This document shows, one piece after another, positions 44,530 to 53,554 of a stretch of DNA of 64,000 nucleotides. The notes beneath the pieces were generated by a model that was given only the letters and a program-made list of their open reading frames with translations, searched no databases and had not been told where the DNA came from. The position numbers and the translations under genes are program-made. Within the stretch, counting starts at the first letter, position 1, and each line of letters opens with the position of its first letter. Source of the stretch: UBA1268 sp002694955 (lineage in GTDB: Bacteria; Planctomycetota; Planctomycetia; Pirellulales; UBA1268); NCBI GenBank assembly GCA_028066355.1, contig JALCBP010000004.1, positions 1-64,000 on the forward strand. The letters are read 5' to 3'.

Positions 44530-45846
44530 TTACTGTTTACTTTTTTCCACCAAATCTTCCAATGTGTTCCAGTAGTTTGGGAACGTCTTGCGAACACATG
44601 CTGGGTCGGTAATGCATACACCTTTCGACCGTAGGCCAACAAGTGAAAGACTCATAGCCATGCGGTGATCATCGTACGTTTGTATCCTGGCCGGGCGGAG
44701 AGGAGCCGGATGTATCGTCAGGCCATCAGGACGCTCATCAACAATAGCCCCAAGTCGCTGCAACTCGCGTGTGAGGTCGCTAATACGATCAGTTTCCTTA
44801 TCTCGTATGTGAGCAACGTTTCGAATAACAGTAGGTCCTTTGGCAAAAAGAGCAACTGCAGCGAGTGTCATGACAGTATCGCTGATTGCGTTCATGTCGA
44901 TATCAATACCTGTTAAATCATTGCCTTGTATAGTGACAGACGGACAAGACCCATTACTGCTTGACCATCTAACGGTGCACCCCATCTCTTCAAGTGCTGC
45001 ACAAAATTCAATATCACCTTGCATGCTCTCGCGATTGAGTCCCTCTAGAGTGACTGTGCCATGTGTAATCGCTGCTGCCGCTGCAAAGTAGCTGGCTGCA
45101 GATGCATCAGGCTCAATTTCATAATTTTGTGATACGTAACCCGAAGGGGGAATATGCCACCGGCGATCGTCGAGAAGATCACATGTGCCACCGAAGGATT
45201 CAATGATAGTGCGAGTCATATCAAGATATGGAGTTGAGACAAGTGTGCCCGTAAGCTCAAGGGAAAGACCCTTCGGCATACACGGCGCAGCCAAGGCAAG
45301 CCCGCTTGCAAATTGACTGCTCGTTGTGCTCTGGATACTCACATGATTGTTATGCACTCCCGTACTACGGATAGTCACAGGTGGGTAATTTCCTTCACTT
45401 TCTGCATTTGCCTCGACACCAAGTGTTCGAAGAGATGATAAAAGATCACCAATCGGCCGTTGCCGCATGCGAGGGGTCCCGTCAAGAACATAGTGCCCTT
45501 TTCCAAGGCAAGCTAGAGACGTAAGGAAACGCATTGTTGTTCCGCTTGCCTGGCAATCAATTGAAGCTCGAGATTCTGGAATCACGCCTCCTGAACCGTT
45601 AATAGACAGTGTCTGGTTGCCCCAATCTGTATCAATACAAAAACCTAGGTGTTTCAGGCCATTAACCATGGTACGTGTGTCGTCACTGTCGAGTACACCA
45701 GTTAGCTGACTTGTTCCGCGAGCCAGTGCGGCGCAGATCACGGCCCGATTTGTAATGCTCTTTGATCCAGGCACGCGGACGCGGCCTTGGATCGGTCTGA
45801 CCACCGGTGTTATGGTGATTTCATCGGGGAGGGAGTTTCGTGACAT
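44530..45846 (-). CDS. aroA: 3-phosphoshikimate 1-carboxyvinyltransferase (EPSP synthase)
   Basis: A 438-residue shikimate-pathway enzyme. GSKSITNRAVICAALARG (substrate-binding Lys-Ser), LDGTPRMRQRPIGDL, and YDDHRMAMSLSLVGL near the end are diagnostic. DGTPRMRQRP with RQRPI is the PEP-proximal Arg region. Length is normal for a bacterial AroA. It is alone on the minus strand. The class (glyphosate sensitivity) is not assigned. Confidence 0.97.
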   Translation of the reverse strand: MSRNSLPDEITITPVVRPIQGRVRVPGSKSITNRAVICAALARGTSQLTGVLDSDDTRTMVNGLKHLGFCIDTDWGNQTLSINGSGGVIPESRASIDCQASGTTMRFLTSLACLGKGHYVLDGTPRMRQRPIGDLLSSLRTLGVEANAESEGNYPPVTIRSTGVHNNHVSIQSTTSSQFASGLALAAPCMPKGLSLELTGTLVSTPYLDMTRTIIESFGGTCDLLDDRRWHIPPSGYVSQNYEIEPDASAASYFAAAAAITHGTVTLEGLNRESMQGDIEFCAALEEMGCTVRWSSSNGSCPSVTIQGNDLTGIDIDMNAISDTVMTLAAVALFAKGPTVIRNVAHIRDKETDRISDLTRELQRLGAIVDERPDGLTIHPAPLRPARIQTYDDHRMAMSLSLVGLRSKGVCITDPACVRKTFPNYWNTLEDLVEKSKQ

Positions 45847-45975
45847 CTTTAGTGCATTGATTGAAAAGTATCTGGAGACTGCCAGAAGAAATATTTCTTA
45901 GGTAGAGTATGCCATGTTGGATCAACGAGCACTATCAATAATTAAACAACACTATTATTCGCAAGGTATTATCTG

Positions 45976-47193
45976 ATGAAATCACCAGGTCAAGGTTCTG
46001 GCATTGGTTGTGCTAAATATGATCTGACTGTCCCGCCAGTTGTGTGCTTCGGGCATGGGCGGATTGCAGAAGTAGGCCGAGTTGCAGCTGTTCTAGGCAA
46101 ACGGATATGGCTCGTTGTTGGAAATCATAGTTTTGATGCATGCGGTGGAAGAGAAGTTTTATTAGACGGGTTTCGTCAAAATGGATTGGGTTTTGACGAA
46201 ATAGCGAAGTCTTGCGGTGAGCCAACGGTGCAGCAGATCGCGAAAGCAATGTGCAATATACCAGTCAATCAACAGAACGTAGTTGTTGTTGCAGTTGGTG
46301 GTGGTGCAACAATCGATTTTGGCAAAGCATTGTCGGCTCTTGCAACAAACATGAAACCGGACTCCGAAGAAAGTGCCGAGGAGATGATTCTCGATCGGCT
46401 GGAGGGCGTAGGTCGCGGCATTCCAATTGTCAATCCACCACTACCTTTCTTAGCCGTACCAACAACTGCAGGCACTGGTGCAGAGGCGACACGAAACGCA
46501 GTTCTTTCATGTCCAAAGCGAAGATTTAAAAAAAGTCTTCGGAGCACTCTGATGGTTCCGCGAGCAGTGGTCCTTGATCCAGAGCTGATTGGGTCGTGTA
46601 GTCGTGACACAATCGCTGCGTCTGGAATAGACTGCATTACCCAGTTGATCGAATCATTTATTTGCCGGTTTCAGTGGGCTGTTCCACAAGCATTGGTGCT
46701 TGATGCATTTCCGCAGGCGATGAGTGCTTTGCCTCGTCTCCTTGAAAATCCATGTGATTCCAATGCACAATCGGCAATGTCGCACGCAGCATTCATCTCC
46801 GGTGTTTCGCTTGGGAATTCAGGCCTAGGAATGGCTCATGGTGTTGCAGCCGCGATCGGAGTCGAATGCGGTGCTCCTCATGGTTTGGCGTGTGCAGCAA
46901 TGCTGCCAGTTGCACTGCGTGTCAATCAGAAGATTGCAAAACGAGATCTAGCCGGACTTGATCAGGCTTTGGGGGGTAAAAGGCTGCCTGCCGAGGAAAG
47001 TGCACAGCGACTCAACGATCGAATTGTAGAACTGTGTCGGTTAGCTGGTACACCGACTCGCCTCTCTGAATTTGGCCTCAGAAGAGAAAGGATTTCTTGG
47101 TTAGCTAAACATTCAGGCGGCAACAGCATGAAGGGAAATCCCGCGCAGCTCACGTCAGTTGAGTTAGAAAGTGTTCTCGAATCAGTGTATTAA
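45976..47193 (+). CDS. Iron-containing alcohol dehydrogenase family protein
   Basis: A 405-residue group III dehydrogenase. The nucleotide-binding loop is VAVGGGATIDFGKALS; PTTAGTGAEATRNAV is the family hallmark; metal ligands come from DCITQLIESF and from the HGVAAAIGVECGAPHGLACAAM stretch, with its two His. Substrates in this family range from simple alcohols to lactaldehyde and phosphonate intermediates, and cannot be chosen here. It stands alone, convergent with a small gene. Confidence 0.9.
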   Translation: MKSPGQGSGIGCAKYDLTVPPVVCFGHGRIAEVGRVAAVLGKRIWLVVGNHSFDACGGREVLLDGFRQNGLGFDEIAKSCGEPTVQQIAKAMCNIPVNQQNVVVVAVGGGATIDFGKALSALATNMKPDSEESAEEMILDRLEGVGRGIPIVNPPLPFLAVPTTAGTGAEATRNAVLSCPKRRFKKSLRSTLMVPRAVVLDPELIGSCSRDTIAASGIDCITQLIESFICRFQWAVPQALVLDAFPQAMSALPRLLENPCDSNAQSAMSHAAFISGVSLGNSGLGMAHGVAAAIGVECGAPHGLACAAMLPVALRVNQKIAKRDLAGLDQALGGKRLPAEESAQRLNDRIVELCRLAGTPTRLSEFGLRRERISWLAKHSGGNSMKGNPAQLTSVELESVLESVY

Positions 47194-47216
47194 ATGCATT
47201 TGATTGAGCAGCTTTC

Positions 47217-47504
47217 TCAAAACAGAAAAACAATTCCTCCGAGTGCACATACAATCAAGAAAAGCACCAGAAGAATAGATAGCAGGAGTTTTAAATCAGA
47301 TCGTTTTCTGCCTGTTTCGATTGTTTTTATGATGATTTTAGGTTGGGCTGGCTGATCTTGAGCTTCTGTTGTAATTGAAAAAACTGGTTCATTGGACTGC
47401 GCTTGAATCGAGCGAGGGACGGGTGGCATGGCAAAGTTTTGGCCCGTACTCTCTGGTACAGGCGGGATTGGCTGACCTGCAGTCGGGGAGTGTGAATGAT
47501 GCAT
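47217..47504 (-). CDS. Small protein with C-terminal membrane helix
   Basis: A 95-residue protein: a polar, Pro-rich N-terminal half (HSPTAGQPIPPVPES), a basic stretch TGRKRSDLK, and a C-terminal hydrophobic helix LLLSILLVLFLIVCALGGIVFLF. It looks like a tail-anchored inner-membrane protein. No family recognised. It follows the methyltransferase gene by 88 bases on the same strand and could share its transcript. Confidence 0.6.
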   Translation of the reverse strand: MHHSHSPTAGQPIPPVPESTGQNFAMPPVPRSIQAQSNEPVFSITTEAQDQPAQPKIIIKTIETGRKRSDLKLLLSILLVLFLIVCALGGIVFLF

Positions 47505-47592
47505 ACCATTTGATGATAAGGGGGCTGCGAATCTGTTGAAAAGATTTCATTGCAAAGGAAATCTGAAGCGTAGTCTAAAATTCTGGGTGCTA

Positions 47593-48381
47593 CTATTCAA
47601 TTCGATTCCAGGCCGTTAGTTCAGCTATTGTGTGTTGGTGTTTGCGGCCAGTTTCACGAATGACAAATGGAATGTTTTCACGATATCCCAGTTTGAATTG
47701 TGGATGTAATGCTCTTGATAATCCAGTGAATGTGTCAACAGGATTCCCAGCGTCATCAATATAGCCGCCTAACCAATAATTCCGAGGTGTGTAATCCTCT
47801 AGCCAAGTGTAGGGAGATGTGATGACTAGCCATCCACCTACGCGTATTCGTTGAGACATTGAGTTTAGAAAGAGTTGAGGCTGATAGAGCCGGTCGATTA
47901 AGTTGCCCGCGAAGACCAGATCGTAGCTGTGCATTTCACTGGGAAGATTGCATGCATCGCCAGTTTGAAATCTGACTCGGCTGGCGATGTCGCTACTCAG
48001 CAGACTTTCGAGCAGAATTTGACAGTCAGTCGATAGTCGACCCTCTGTTGGAATGCTGTACTCAATCCTGCCGCTTTGCTGTATTTTTATCGCTGCATCA
48101 ATAAAACCAGATGAATAGTCGATGGCGTCAACGTGCTCGAAGTATTTTGCTAGTTCAAAGGAAGACCTGCCTACCGCACAACCAACATCAAGGCAGCGTT
48201 CGCGGTATTCGAATTCGATAGAATCCATCAGAAAACTAATGCACGCAGCAGGAAAATTTGGGATTTCTAGTACGGGTGGACCGTAATGAAAGCCTAAATA
48301 CTGAGATACAAGGCCAGAGGTTTCATAGAGTGCCGAGCCCGGTGTTTGTGGGGAAGTGTTTTTCATTTTGTTTCGTTTCAT
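47593..48381 (-). CDS. SAM-dependent methyltransferase, OvoA C-terminal-like (putative 4-mercaptohistidine N1-methyltransferase)
   Basis: A 262-residue class I methyltransferase. LVSQYLGFHYGP...FPAACISFLMD followed by CLDVGCAVGRSSFELAKYF and VDAIDYSSGFIDAA match the C-terminal domain of OvoA and the stand-alone family TIGR04345, which methylate mercaptohistidine to ovothiol. The late GGWLVITSPYTWLEDYTP also fits. The sulfoxide synthase half (DinB/FGE-like) that would make the substrate is not in the window. Start ATG 48381 follows a TTG; ATG 48363 is an alternative. It is 7 bases behind the ADP-ribosylglycohydrolase-like gene. Confidence 0.85.
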   Translation of the reverse strand: MKRNKMKNTSPQTPGSALYETSGLVSQYLGFHYGPPVLEIPNFPAACISFLMDSIEFEYRERCLDVGCAVGRSSFELAKYFEHVDAIDYSSGFIDAAIKIQQSGRIEYSIPTEGRLSTDCQILLESLLSSDIASRVRFQTGDACNLPSEMHSYDLVFAGNLIDRLYQPQLFLNSMSQRIRVGGWLVITSPYTWLEDYTPRNYWLGGYIDDAGNPVDTFTGLSRALHPQFKLGYRENIPFVIRETGRKHQHTIAELTAWNRIE

Positions 48382-48387
48382 CAACGT

Positions 48388-49419
48388 CTAGTTGCCATAA
48401 ATACGTGGTGTAGCGACAAGGCCATCAACGAGACTTTGGGGTAAAGGTGATGTTGCCGCCAGTAGCGAGCCGACGACACTTCCGCGATGGCATGAGTCGC
48501 CACCACATTGTGCATTAGAGCAAATTCCGTTTGCTGGCTTGCCAGCATGTCTATATGCAAGAAAAAGTGCGGCAGGAAATGCATCAGGAATGTAGCAAGC
48601 TGACGAGAGTATTCCGCCAACAACAACGCGGTCAGGGTGGTCTTTCCAGCGGGCGATCTTTGCCTTCGACACCCACTGAGAAGCTTCTTCCAGAATAGAC
48701 TCCCTCAAGTCTGCTCCGCGGCTGACGCTAGCTAGTATTCGCACCAGAACATCAGCAGCACTAAGCACCTCATGATCTTTATGGGTAAGAGAAACGTGAG
48801 TCTGAACTATCTCACGAATATCAGGATGTCGTGGACCGATCGCGGCGATAATTGCTGGCACGGCGACAAGGCCACCAATGTGAATATCACGTACGCCACA
48901 ATTGATTGGCTTTCGACCAGAGGCGTAGTTGGTGAAAAAGTGCCGGTGGTACTCTTCCACATAGGTGTCATTGTGCTTTTTAGGAGTAAGCATAAAGCTG
49001 ACATAATGATCGAGCCAGCGGGTGGCGTCGTAGTGCCCGGATCGACGAATCAATTCAAATAGTTCGATCGCTAGAAGTGAATTGAGTGTGTTTTCACCAG
49101 CTTTCAGGAATTGGTGGTAGTGGACACCTCGTCTCCCCCAGTACTGTGCTTGCTCGCGTAGAATGTCGCCATTTGCATTAAGCGGCTTGTATTCGGATCT
49201 CCAAAGAATACTGTCAGGATGAAGTTTTTTTGGCTGGTGATAGGAATCAAGTTTCCCAAAATCTCGCTCGATTGCAGATTGGTTGTAGTACCAATGAACA
49301 GGCATAGCGATGCTGTCAGCTACCATTGCACCAAGTAATATCTGTTTGCCAAAAGAAGAAGCCGAATGATCTTCGGTCTCAACAGTGCATTTTTCTTCTT
49401 GATTTGATTGACTGTTCAT
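48388..49419 (-). CDS. ADP-ribosylglycohydrolase family protein with altered C-terminal motif
   Basis: A 343-residue protein: KQILLGAMVADSIAMPVHW is the family's N-terminal helix and CGGDSCHRGSVVGSLLAA corresponds to the usual GGDTDT-type magnesium motif, but only its first Asp is kept. The middle (HNDTYVEEYHRHFFTNY) is a variant not seen in canonical DraG/ARH proteins. It may bind metal differently and act on another substrate. Its start overlaps the stop of the ABC ATPase gene by 4 bases, and the methyltransferase gene follows by 6 bases, so it is firmly inside this operon. Confidence 0.85.
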   Translation of the reverse strand: MNSQSNQEEKCTVETEDHSASSFGKQILLGAMVADSIAMPVHWYYNQSAIERDFGKLDSYHQPKKLHPDSILWRSEYKPLNANGDILREQAQYWGRRGVHYHQFLKAGENTLNSLLAIELFELIRRSGHYDATRWLDHYVSFMLTPKKHNDTYVEEYHRHFFTNYASGRKPINCGVRDIHIGGLVAVPAIIAAIGPRHPDIREIVQTHVSLTHKDHEVLSAADVLVRILASVSRGADLRESILEEASQWVSKAKIARWKDHPDRVVVGGILSSACYIPDAFPAALFLAYRHAGKPANGICSNAQCGGDSCHRGSVVGSLLAATSPLPQSLVDGLVATPRIYGN

Positions 49420-50144
49420 CGTAGGACTTGCTTAAAAAAAGATGCTACCCGGGTATTATCGGTGTTTTCAAATACACTTTCAGCTGGTCCGTGTGACAGG
49501 ACTTTACCATCACCTATAAAGGCAATTTCATCAGCGACTCTCCGGGCAAAGTTCATTGCGTGAGTGACAAGGACAAAATCAGTTCCAGAATCTTTCAGGA
49601 CCTCAATCATATCAAGTACTTCAGCGGTCATCTCGGGGTCGAGGGCAGAAGTCGGTTCGTCAAGAAAGAGCCGCTTTGGTCTTACGACCATCGCACGAAG
49701 TATTGCTATTCTTTGGTTTTGCCCACCAGAAAGTTCTGCAGGGCGCTTGTCCGCGTGTTCATGAAGATGGAATCGCTTCAAAGGTTCTTCAACTCTGGCT
49801 AATGATTCATCACGGCTTAATCCGTGGACATGCACGAGGGGAAGGATTAAATTTTCACGAGCAGATAGGTGCGAGAAAAGGTTATAGGATTGGAAAACCG
49901 TGCCAATCGTACGTCGATAGAGTCGAAGGCTTGCTTCGTCTCGGCCTAGGGTGGTCTCATCAAATGTGACTGTTCCACTGATTGGAGTATCAAGGCCTGC
50001 GAGGATTCGGAGGAGTGTAGACTTTCCCCCGCCAGATGGTCCAACCAGAACCAGGGAGTTCACTGTCCCTGTTTCGACTGATAGTTTGTCGAGAACACGT
50101 GTGGAACCAAAGGCTTGTGTGAGTTCTTTTATGATGAGTTGCAT
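49416..50144 (-). CDS. Polar amino-acid ABC transporter ATP-binding protein
   Basis: A 242-residue GlnQ/HisP-type ATPase: Walker A GPSGGGKSTLLR, TIGTVFQSYNLFSHL (Q-loop), signature LSGGQNQRIAILRAM, Walker B RLFLDEPTSALDPEM, and VTHAMNFARRVADE. Family-specific features place it with importers of polar amino acids. ATG 50144 sits 21 bases past the permease stop; the longer start 50198 would overlap the permease. Energises the importer with the two genes upstream. Confidence 0.94.
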   Translation of the reverse strand: MQLIIKELTQAFGSTRVLDKLSVETGTVNSLVLVGPSGGGKSTLLRILAGLDTPISGTVTFDETTLGRDEASLRLYRRTIGTVFQSYNLFSHLSARENLILPLVHVHGLSRDESLARVEEPLKRFHLHEHADKRPAELSGGQNQRIAILRAMVVRPKRLFLDEPTSALDPEMTAEVLDMIEVLKDSGTDFVLVTHAMNFARRVADEIAFIGDGKVLSHGPAESVFENTDNTRVASFFKQVLR

Positions 50145-50164
50145 AGTGTCACTTGGGGTGCTGG

Positions 50165-50899
50165 TTATCTCTCGTAACTGAATGCTTTTTCGAGCCATCG
50201 AGAAGCAGCTGATAGTGGTAAGGTGAGCATGAGGTAGCCAATCGCAAGAGGTGCGTAACTCTCAAGTGTTGAGTATGTAAAAGAATTCACTTCACGAGCA
50301 TTCAGCGTGAACTCGGAGATGGCAATAACAGAGAGAAGCGAAGAATCCTTGATAAGAGATACAAGTTGACCTGCTATAGCAGGTAAGACAAGCCGAACGG
50401 CTTGAGGTAGAATCACGAGTCGAAATGATTGCCATCGTGTAAGTCCGATAGCGCGAGCAGAGTCTCGCTGCGTCTTGGGGATGGCATTTAGTCCTCCTCG
50501 AAATATTTCAGCCATATACGCTCCGCTGAAAGCAGCCAGTACCAAGGTGCCTACCACGAAACGGTTTTCGAGACCAACGGCACTTGCTATCACATAAAAA
50601 CCAAGAAGCAGTTGAACAAGTAGCGGTGTTCCTCGAATAAGCTCCACATAGATTCTTCCAGTTGCTTCAAGAAGTGGATTTCGAGCACCCAAAAACAACG
50701 CGACAACAAGGCCTATTGCCACACTGAGTATCAGGGCTGCAACACTTAATCCAAGAGTAACGATCCAGCCGAAAAAAAATTTCTGTCGATACTCCCAGAC
50801 ACCAGACCAGTTCCAGTCGCCAGGCACTTGCCAGCAAGCAAGAATAAGTAGAAGGGTAACTGCCGTAGCAACAGTAAGATGGGCAACAGAACGGGACAT
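50165..50899 (-). CDS. Polar amino-acid ABC transporter permease
   Basis: A 244-residue HisM/GlnP-type permease with about five transmembrane helices. The coupling motif EIFRGGLNAIPKTQRDSARAIGLTRWQ (cited in part) contains the conserved EAA-loop G. YVELIRGTPLLVQLLLGFYV is also typical. It inserts as a homodimer. It is between the substrate-binding protein gene (152 bases upstream) and the ATPase. Confidence 0.94.
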   Translation of the reverse strand: MSRSVAHLTVATAVTLLLILACWQVPGDWNWSGVWEYRQKFFFGWIVTLGLSVAALILSVAIGLVVALFLGARNPLLEATGRIYVELIRGTPLLVQLLLGFYVIASAVGLENRFVVGTLVLAAFSGAYMAEIFRGGLNAIPKTQRDSARAIGLTRWQSFRLVILPQAVRLVLPAIAGQLVSLIKDSSLLSVIAISEFTLNAREVNSFTYSTLESYAPLAIGYLMLTLPLSAASRWLEKAFSYER

Positions 50900-51050
50900 A
50901 ACTATATCATTGGGTCTTTGCGTGAAATAAACGGGCGGGAATCGTTGGGAAGTCTACCGGTCGCCTTATGATTAAGTGTAGGGTCGACTCGCACTTTTCT
51001 ATGGCTGGTTGTCCGTCCTATGGCAGCACGAAGAATATGGGAGTTTGTGC

Positions 51051-51863
51051 TCAAAAGTAGAATGGGATGTTGTGTGCCTTAAAATAGGCTTTTTCATCCG
51101 GTAGAAATTTTTTTCCAAGTTTCTCGAAGCCGCCTGTATCTTTAAATTTCTGAAGAAATTTATTGATTTCTTCAAGCAGTGTGATGTCTTGTTTTCGAAG
51201 CCCAATTGCCCAGGTTTCCTGATGAAATGGATTGAGGATTGCTCTGGTTGTCTTTGGGTGGCGGCGATGATGGCGATATACGGAAAGTGAGTCATAAATG
51301 AAAGCATCTACTTTGCCTTGCATGACTTCAAGCACGGCAGCGGACTCCATATCCAAGACAAATACGTGAGCATTTTTGAGTTTTTGAGTCGCGTATTTGT
51401 GAGCAGACGTTCCTAGTTTGACAGCTATACGAACACCCGGTTTTGTGATGTCGTCAGCTGACAAGATCGGTGAATTTTTTCCGACAAGGAGAGTTAGCCC
51501 AGTTTTCAGATATGGGTTTGAGAAAGCGATTGCCTTGGCCCGCTCTGGCGTTGATGTCATAGATGAAATGATGCAGTCAATTGTCCCGGTTCGCAGGGCT
51601 GGAATCAGTCCATCGAACGCAATATTTTCAATAAGAATCTTGCGACCAAGGTGTTTTCCAAGTGAGTGTGCTAATTCCACACTAATGCCGTCTGGCTGAC
51701 CTGCTGTATTAGTCATCTCAAATGGCGGATAGGAAAGTTCCATGCCAACCCGAAGAGCGGGTTGGGCTGCTTTTGCTTTAGAAAACGAAATTTCTTCAGT
51801 GCATGCGATGAGTGTGATGAGGATTCCAATGACGTAATACAAAGTGGGTTCTCGGTTCCGCAT
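51051..51863 (-). CDS. Periplasmic polar amino-acid-binding protein
   Basis: A 270-residue SBP family 3 protein. The N-terminus has a hydrophobic export signal (IGILITLIACTEEIS), possibly a lipobox ITLIAC. LRVGMELSYPPFEMTN and GISVELAHSLGKHLG are the family opening; DCIISSMTSTPERAKAIAFSNPY is the second hallmark (quoted in part). The amino acid bound cannot be told by eye. First gene of the importer operon. Confidence 0.92.
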   Translation of the reverse strand: MRNREPTLYYVIGILITLIACTEEISFSKAKAAQPALRVGMELSYPPFEMTNTAGQPDGISVELAHSLGKHLGRKILIENIAFDGLIPALRTGTIDCIISSMTSTPERAKAIAFSNPYLKTGLTLLVGKNSPILSADDITKPGVRIAVKLGTSAHKYATQKLKNAHVFVLDMESAAVLEVMQGKVDAFIYDSLSVYRHHRRHPKTTRAILNPFHQETWAIGLRKQDITLLEEINKFLQKFKDTGGFEKLGKKFLPDEKAYFKAHNIPFYF

Positions 51864-52060
51864 GTGGCTGTCCAGTACTCCTCACTCAAAAGTTTTTATT
51901 AGTATATGAAATCCGAGAGTTCTGCAGGAATACACACGGTGATTCGAGTGACGGTACATTTCTTTGGAGCTGTAAACACTTAATGTTAAACTTAATCGTA
52001 CGGTTTGGCACAGGTTGCCTAGCACGGGGTGCCTATACTGCTTTGATAAACAAGTTCGTT

Positions 52061-52537
52061 ATGACAAAAATTTATGCAGCGTTGTTCTGTTGCTTGCCTC
52101 TTTCAATTGCTTTTGCAAATGGGCGCGATCAAGATCCGACCAAGGTAGAGTTCTTCGAGCGTCTGTACAAAATGGATATTCAAGGAGTGAAGCCTTACGA
52201 GGAATATCAAGGTCCGGACACCTTCTATTCAGAGATCGCAAGGCATTCCACAGGTTGCGCACACTGCCGTTGAAAAAAAATTGGATGGAAGCAGAACGAC
52301 AAGAGATTTTCTTATGCGACCATGATTAAGGGTGGTGAGATATCACGTGATTGGGGTGTGATGGTAACAAGAGTTCCCGTGGCTCTGCAAAAAGCTCAGT
52401 CGGTAGAAGAAAGAAAAGCAATCTGCCAATTAATTGAGACGAAGTTTGTAGTAATTTCATACGATGGTGATATTTCTTTTCCGGAGGTTGGAACATCCGG
52501 TCGTAAAAAGACCAAGCCTGTGCAGCCGAATCTCTAA
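52061..52537 (+). pseudogene. Secreted CxxC protein interrupted by one in-frame TGA
   Basis: From ATG 52061 the frame encodes a signal peptide (IYAALFCCLPLSIAFA|NG) and then 50 residues ending TGCAHCR, where TGA stops it at 52271-52273. The same frame continues without another stop for 88 codons (KKIGWKQNDKRFSYATMIKG and on, through QLIETKFVVISYDGDISFPE) to TAA at 52537. Both halves look protein-coding and no frameshift is needed. The TGA directly follows a CxxC-R motif. Options: nonsense-mutated pseudogene, a base error in the assembly, or a recoded (selenocysteine) position. No selenocysteine genes are seen, and no convincing SECIS hairpin follows. Function unknown; CxxC might bind metal or heme. 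Confidence 0.55.
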
Positions 52538-52612
52538 TACGAGACATTGGCGTTATAGAAGGCCCTCAATGCCAGTGATCCTGGTTTGATTAGGTGCTAT
52601 CCACGTGCAATT

Positions 52613-53554
52613 TTATCTTTTGGTGGCTTGAGTGAATCCAGCGTCGATAAGATCAAGATAGCCAGGTTTCAAGGCACGCGCGTCATAGCCACGAGATGAT
52701 AATATTCGCGCCGCCTCGAGGCAGCGGCTGCCGGATAGACAGTGACAGTAGATTATTTTATTGCCGGGAAGACAGTCGTCTAAATTGTGCTCGGTAGTGG
52801 TTCGAAGTTCGCTGAGAGGGAGAGACTGCGCAAGAGATAGATGACCACGTGACCATTCCGTTGCCTCACGAACATCTATGAGAATAGCATCTTGAGCCAT
52901 TACGTCGTGCTTTACCTTGGCAAGCGTGTCCTCCGTGTGGGTTTCGGCAAGGACATGCGTACCTGTTCCAATAACAATTGCTATCAGAAGCCCTGTTGTT
53001 TTGCATGTGTTTCCAGAAGACGGCGACTGATTCCATGGCATTTTTGCAATGACCATTCCCATTCCGCATGTGTCTGTGGTTCCAGCAAAAACAAGACCTG
53101 CTCCGATGAATCCGGCAAGACATAGGCCAAAACATTTGACCTCGGTGGTTCCGCCAAATGATGCGAGGAGGACACCACTAAACACAAGTAATCCCGCTGC
53201 GATACGGACCTGTCTCTCAAGAGATATCGTTTTGCGTCCTCGAACAACCGGGAGGCCTGCGGCCTCACAGGCGACGGTTCCTCCATCAACATTAATAGCC
53301 TTTTCAAACCCAGCAGCGAGCATCGCATCACAGGCCTTTTTGCTGCGACCTCCAGACTGACAAACAAAGTACAGGAGACCATCTTTACCAGGACTCGATG
53401 CCAGTGACGTAGCGTCAAGGCGATCAAGCGGTATGTTCTCTGCATTCTGGATATGGAGGTCGCTGAACTCCCTTGGTGTACGGACGTCGATAACCCTGAT
53501 GGAGTTATTTTCGAGGCGGTCGAGAAGTTCTTGAGGAGAAATGTTTTCAGCCAT
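52613..53554 (-). CDS. Double rhodanese protein with a central DUF2892-like membrane domain
   Basis: A 313-residue protein with three parts. Residues 1-105: rhodanese domain with active-site loop CQSGGRSKKA (Cys65), as in YgaP. Residues about 112-175: two hydrophobic helices (GLLVFSGVLLASF and CLAGFIGAGLVFA) plus CGMGMVIAKMPWN, matching the YgaP-type DUF2892 end. Residues about 205-313: second rhodanese with CHCLSGSRCLEA as its loop. A stretch TGLLIAIVIGTGTHVLA before it could be a third helix, placing the second rhodanese on the other side of the membrane. It should carry persulfide sulfur between compartments. Confidence 0.85.
   Translation of the reverse strand: MAENISPQELLDRLENNSIRVIDVRTPREFSDLHIQNAENIPLDRLDATSLASSPGKDGLLYFVCQSGGRSKKACDAMLAAGFEKAINVDGGTVACEAAGLPVVRGRKTISLERQVRIAAGLLVFSGVLLASFGGTTEVKCFGLCLAGFIGAGLVFAGTTDTCGMGMVIAKMPWNQSPSSGNTCKTTGLLIAIVIGTGTHVLAETHTEDTLAKVKHDVMAQDAILIDVREATEWSRGHLSLAQSLPLSELRTTTEHNLDDCLPGNKIIYCHCLSGSRCLEAARILSSRGYDARALKPGYLDLIDAGFTQATKR

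Noticed and set aside
52544..52578. Short inverted repeat TGGCGTT/AATGCCA between convergent genes
   Set aside because: Seven pairs with one G-T, and no T-tract on either strand.
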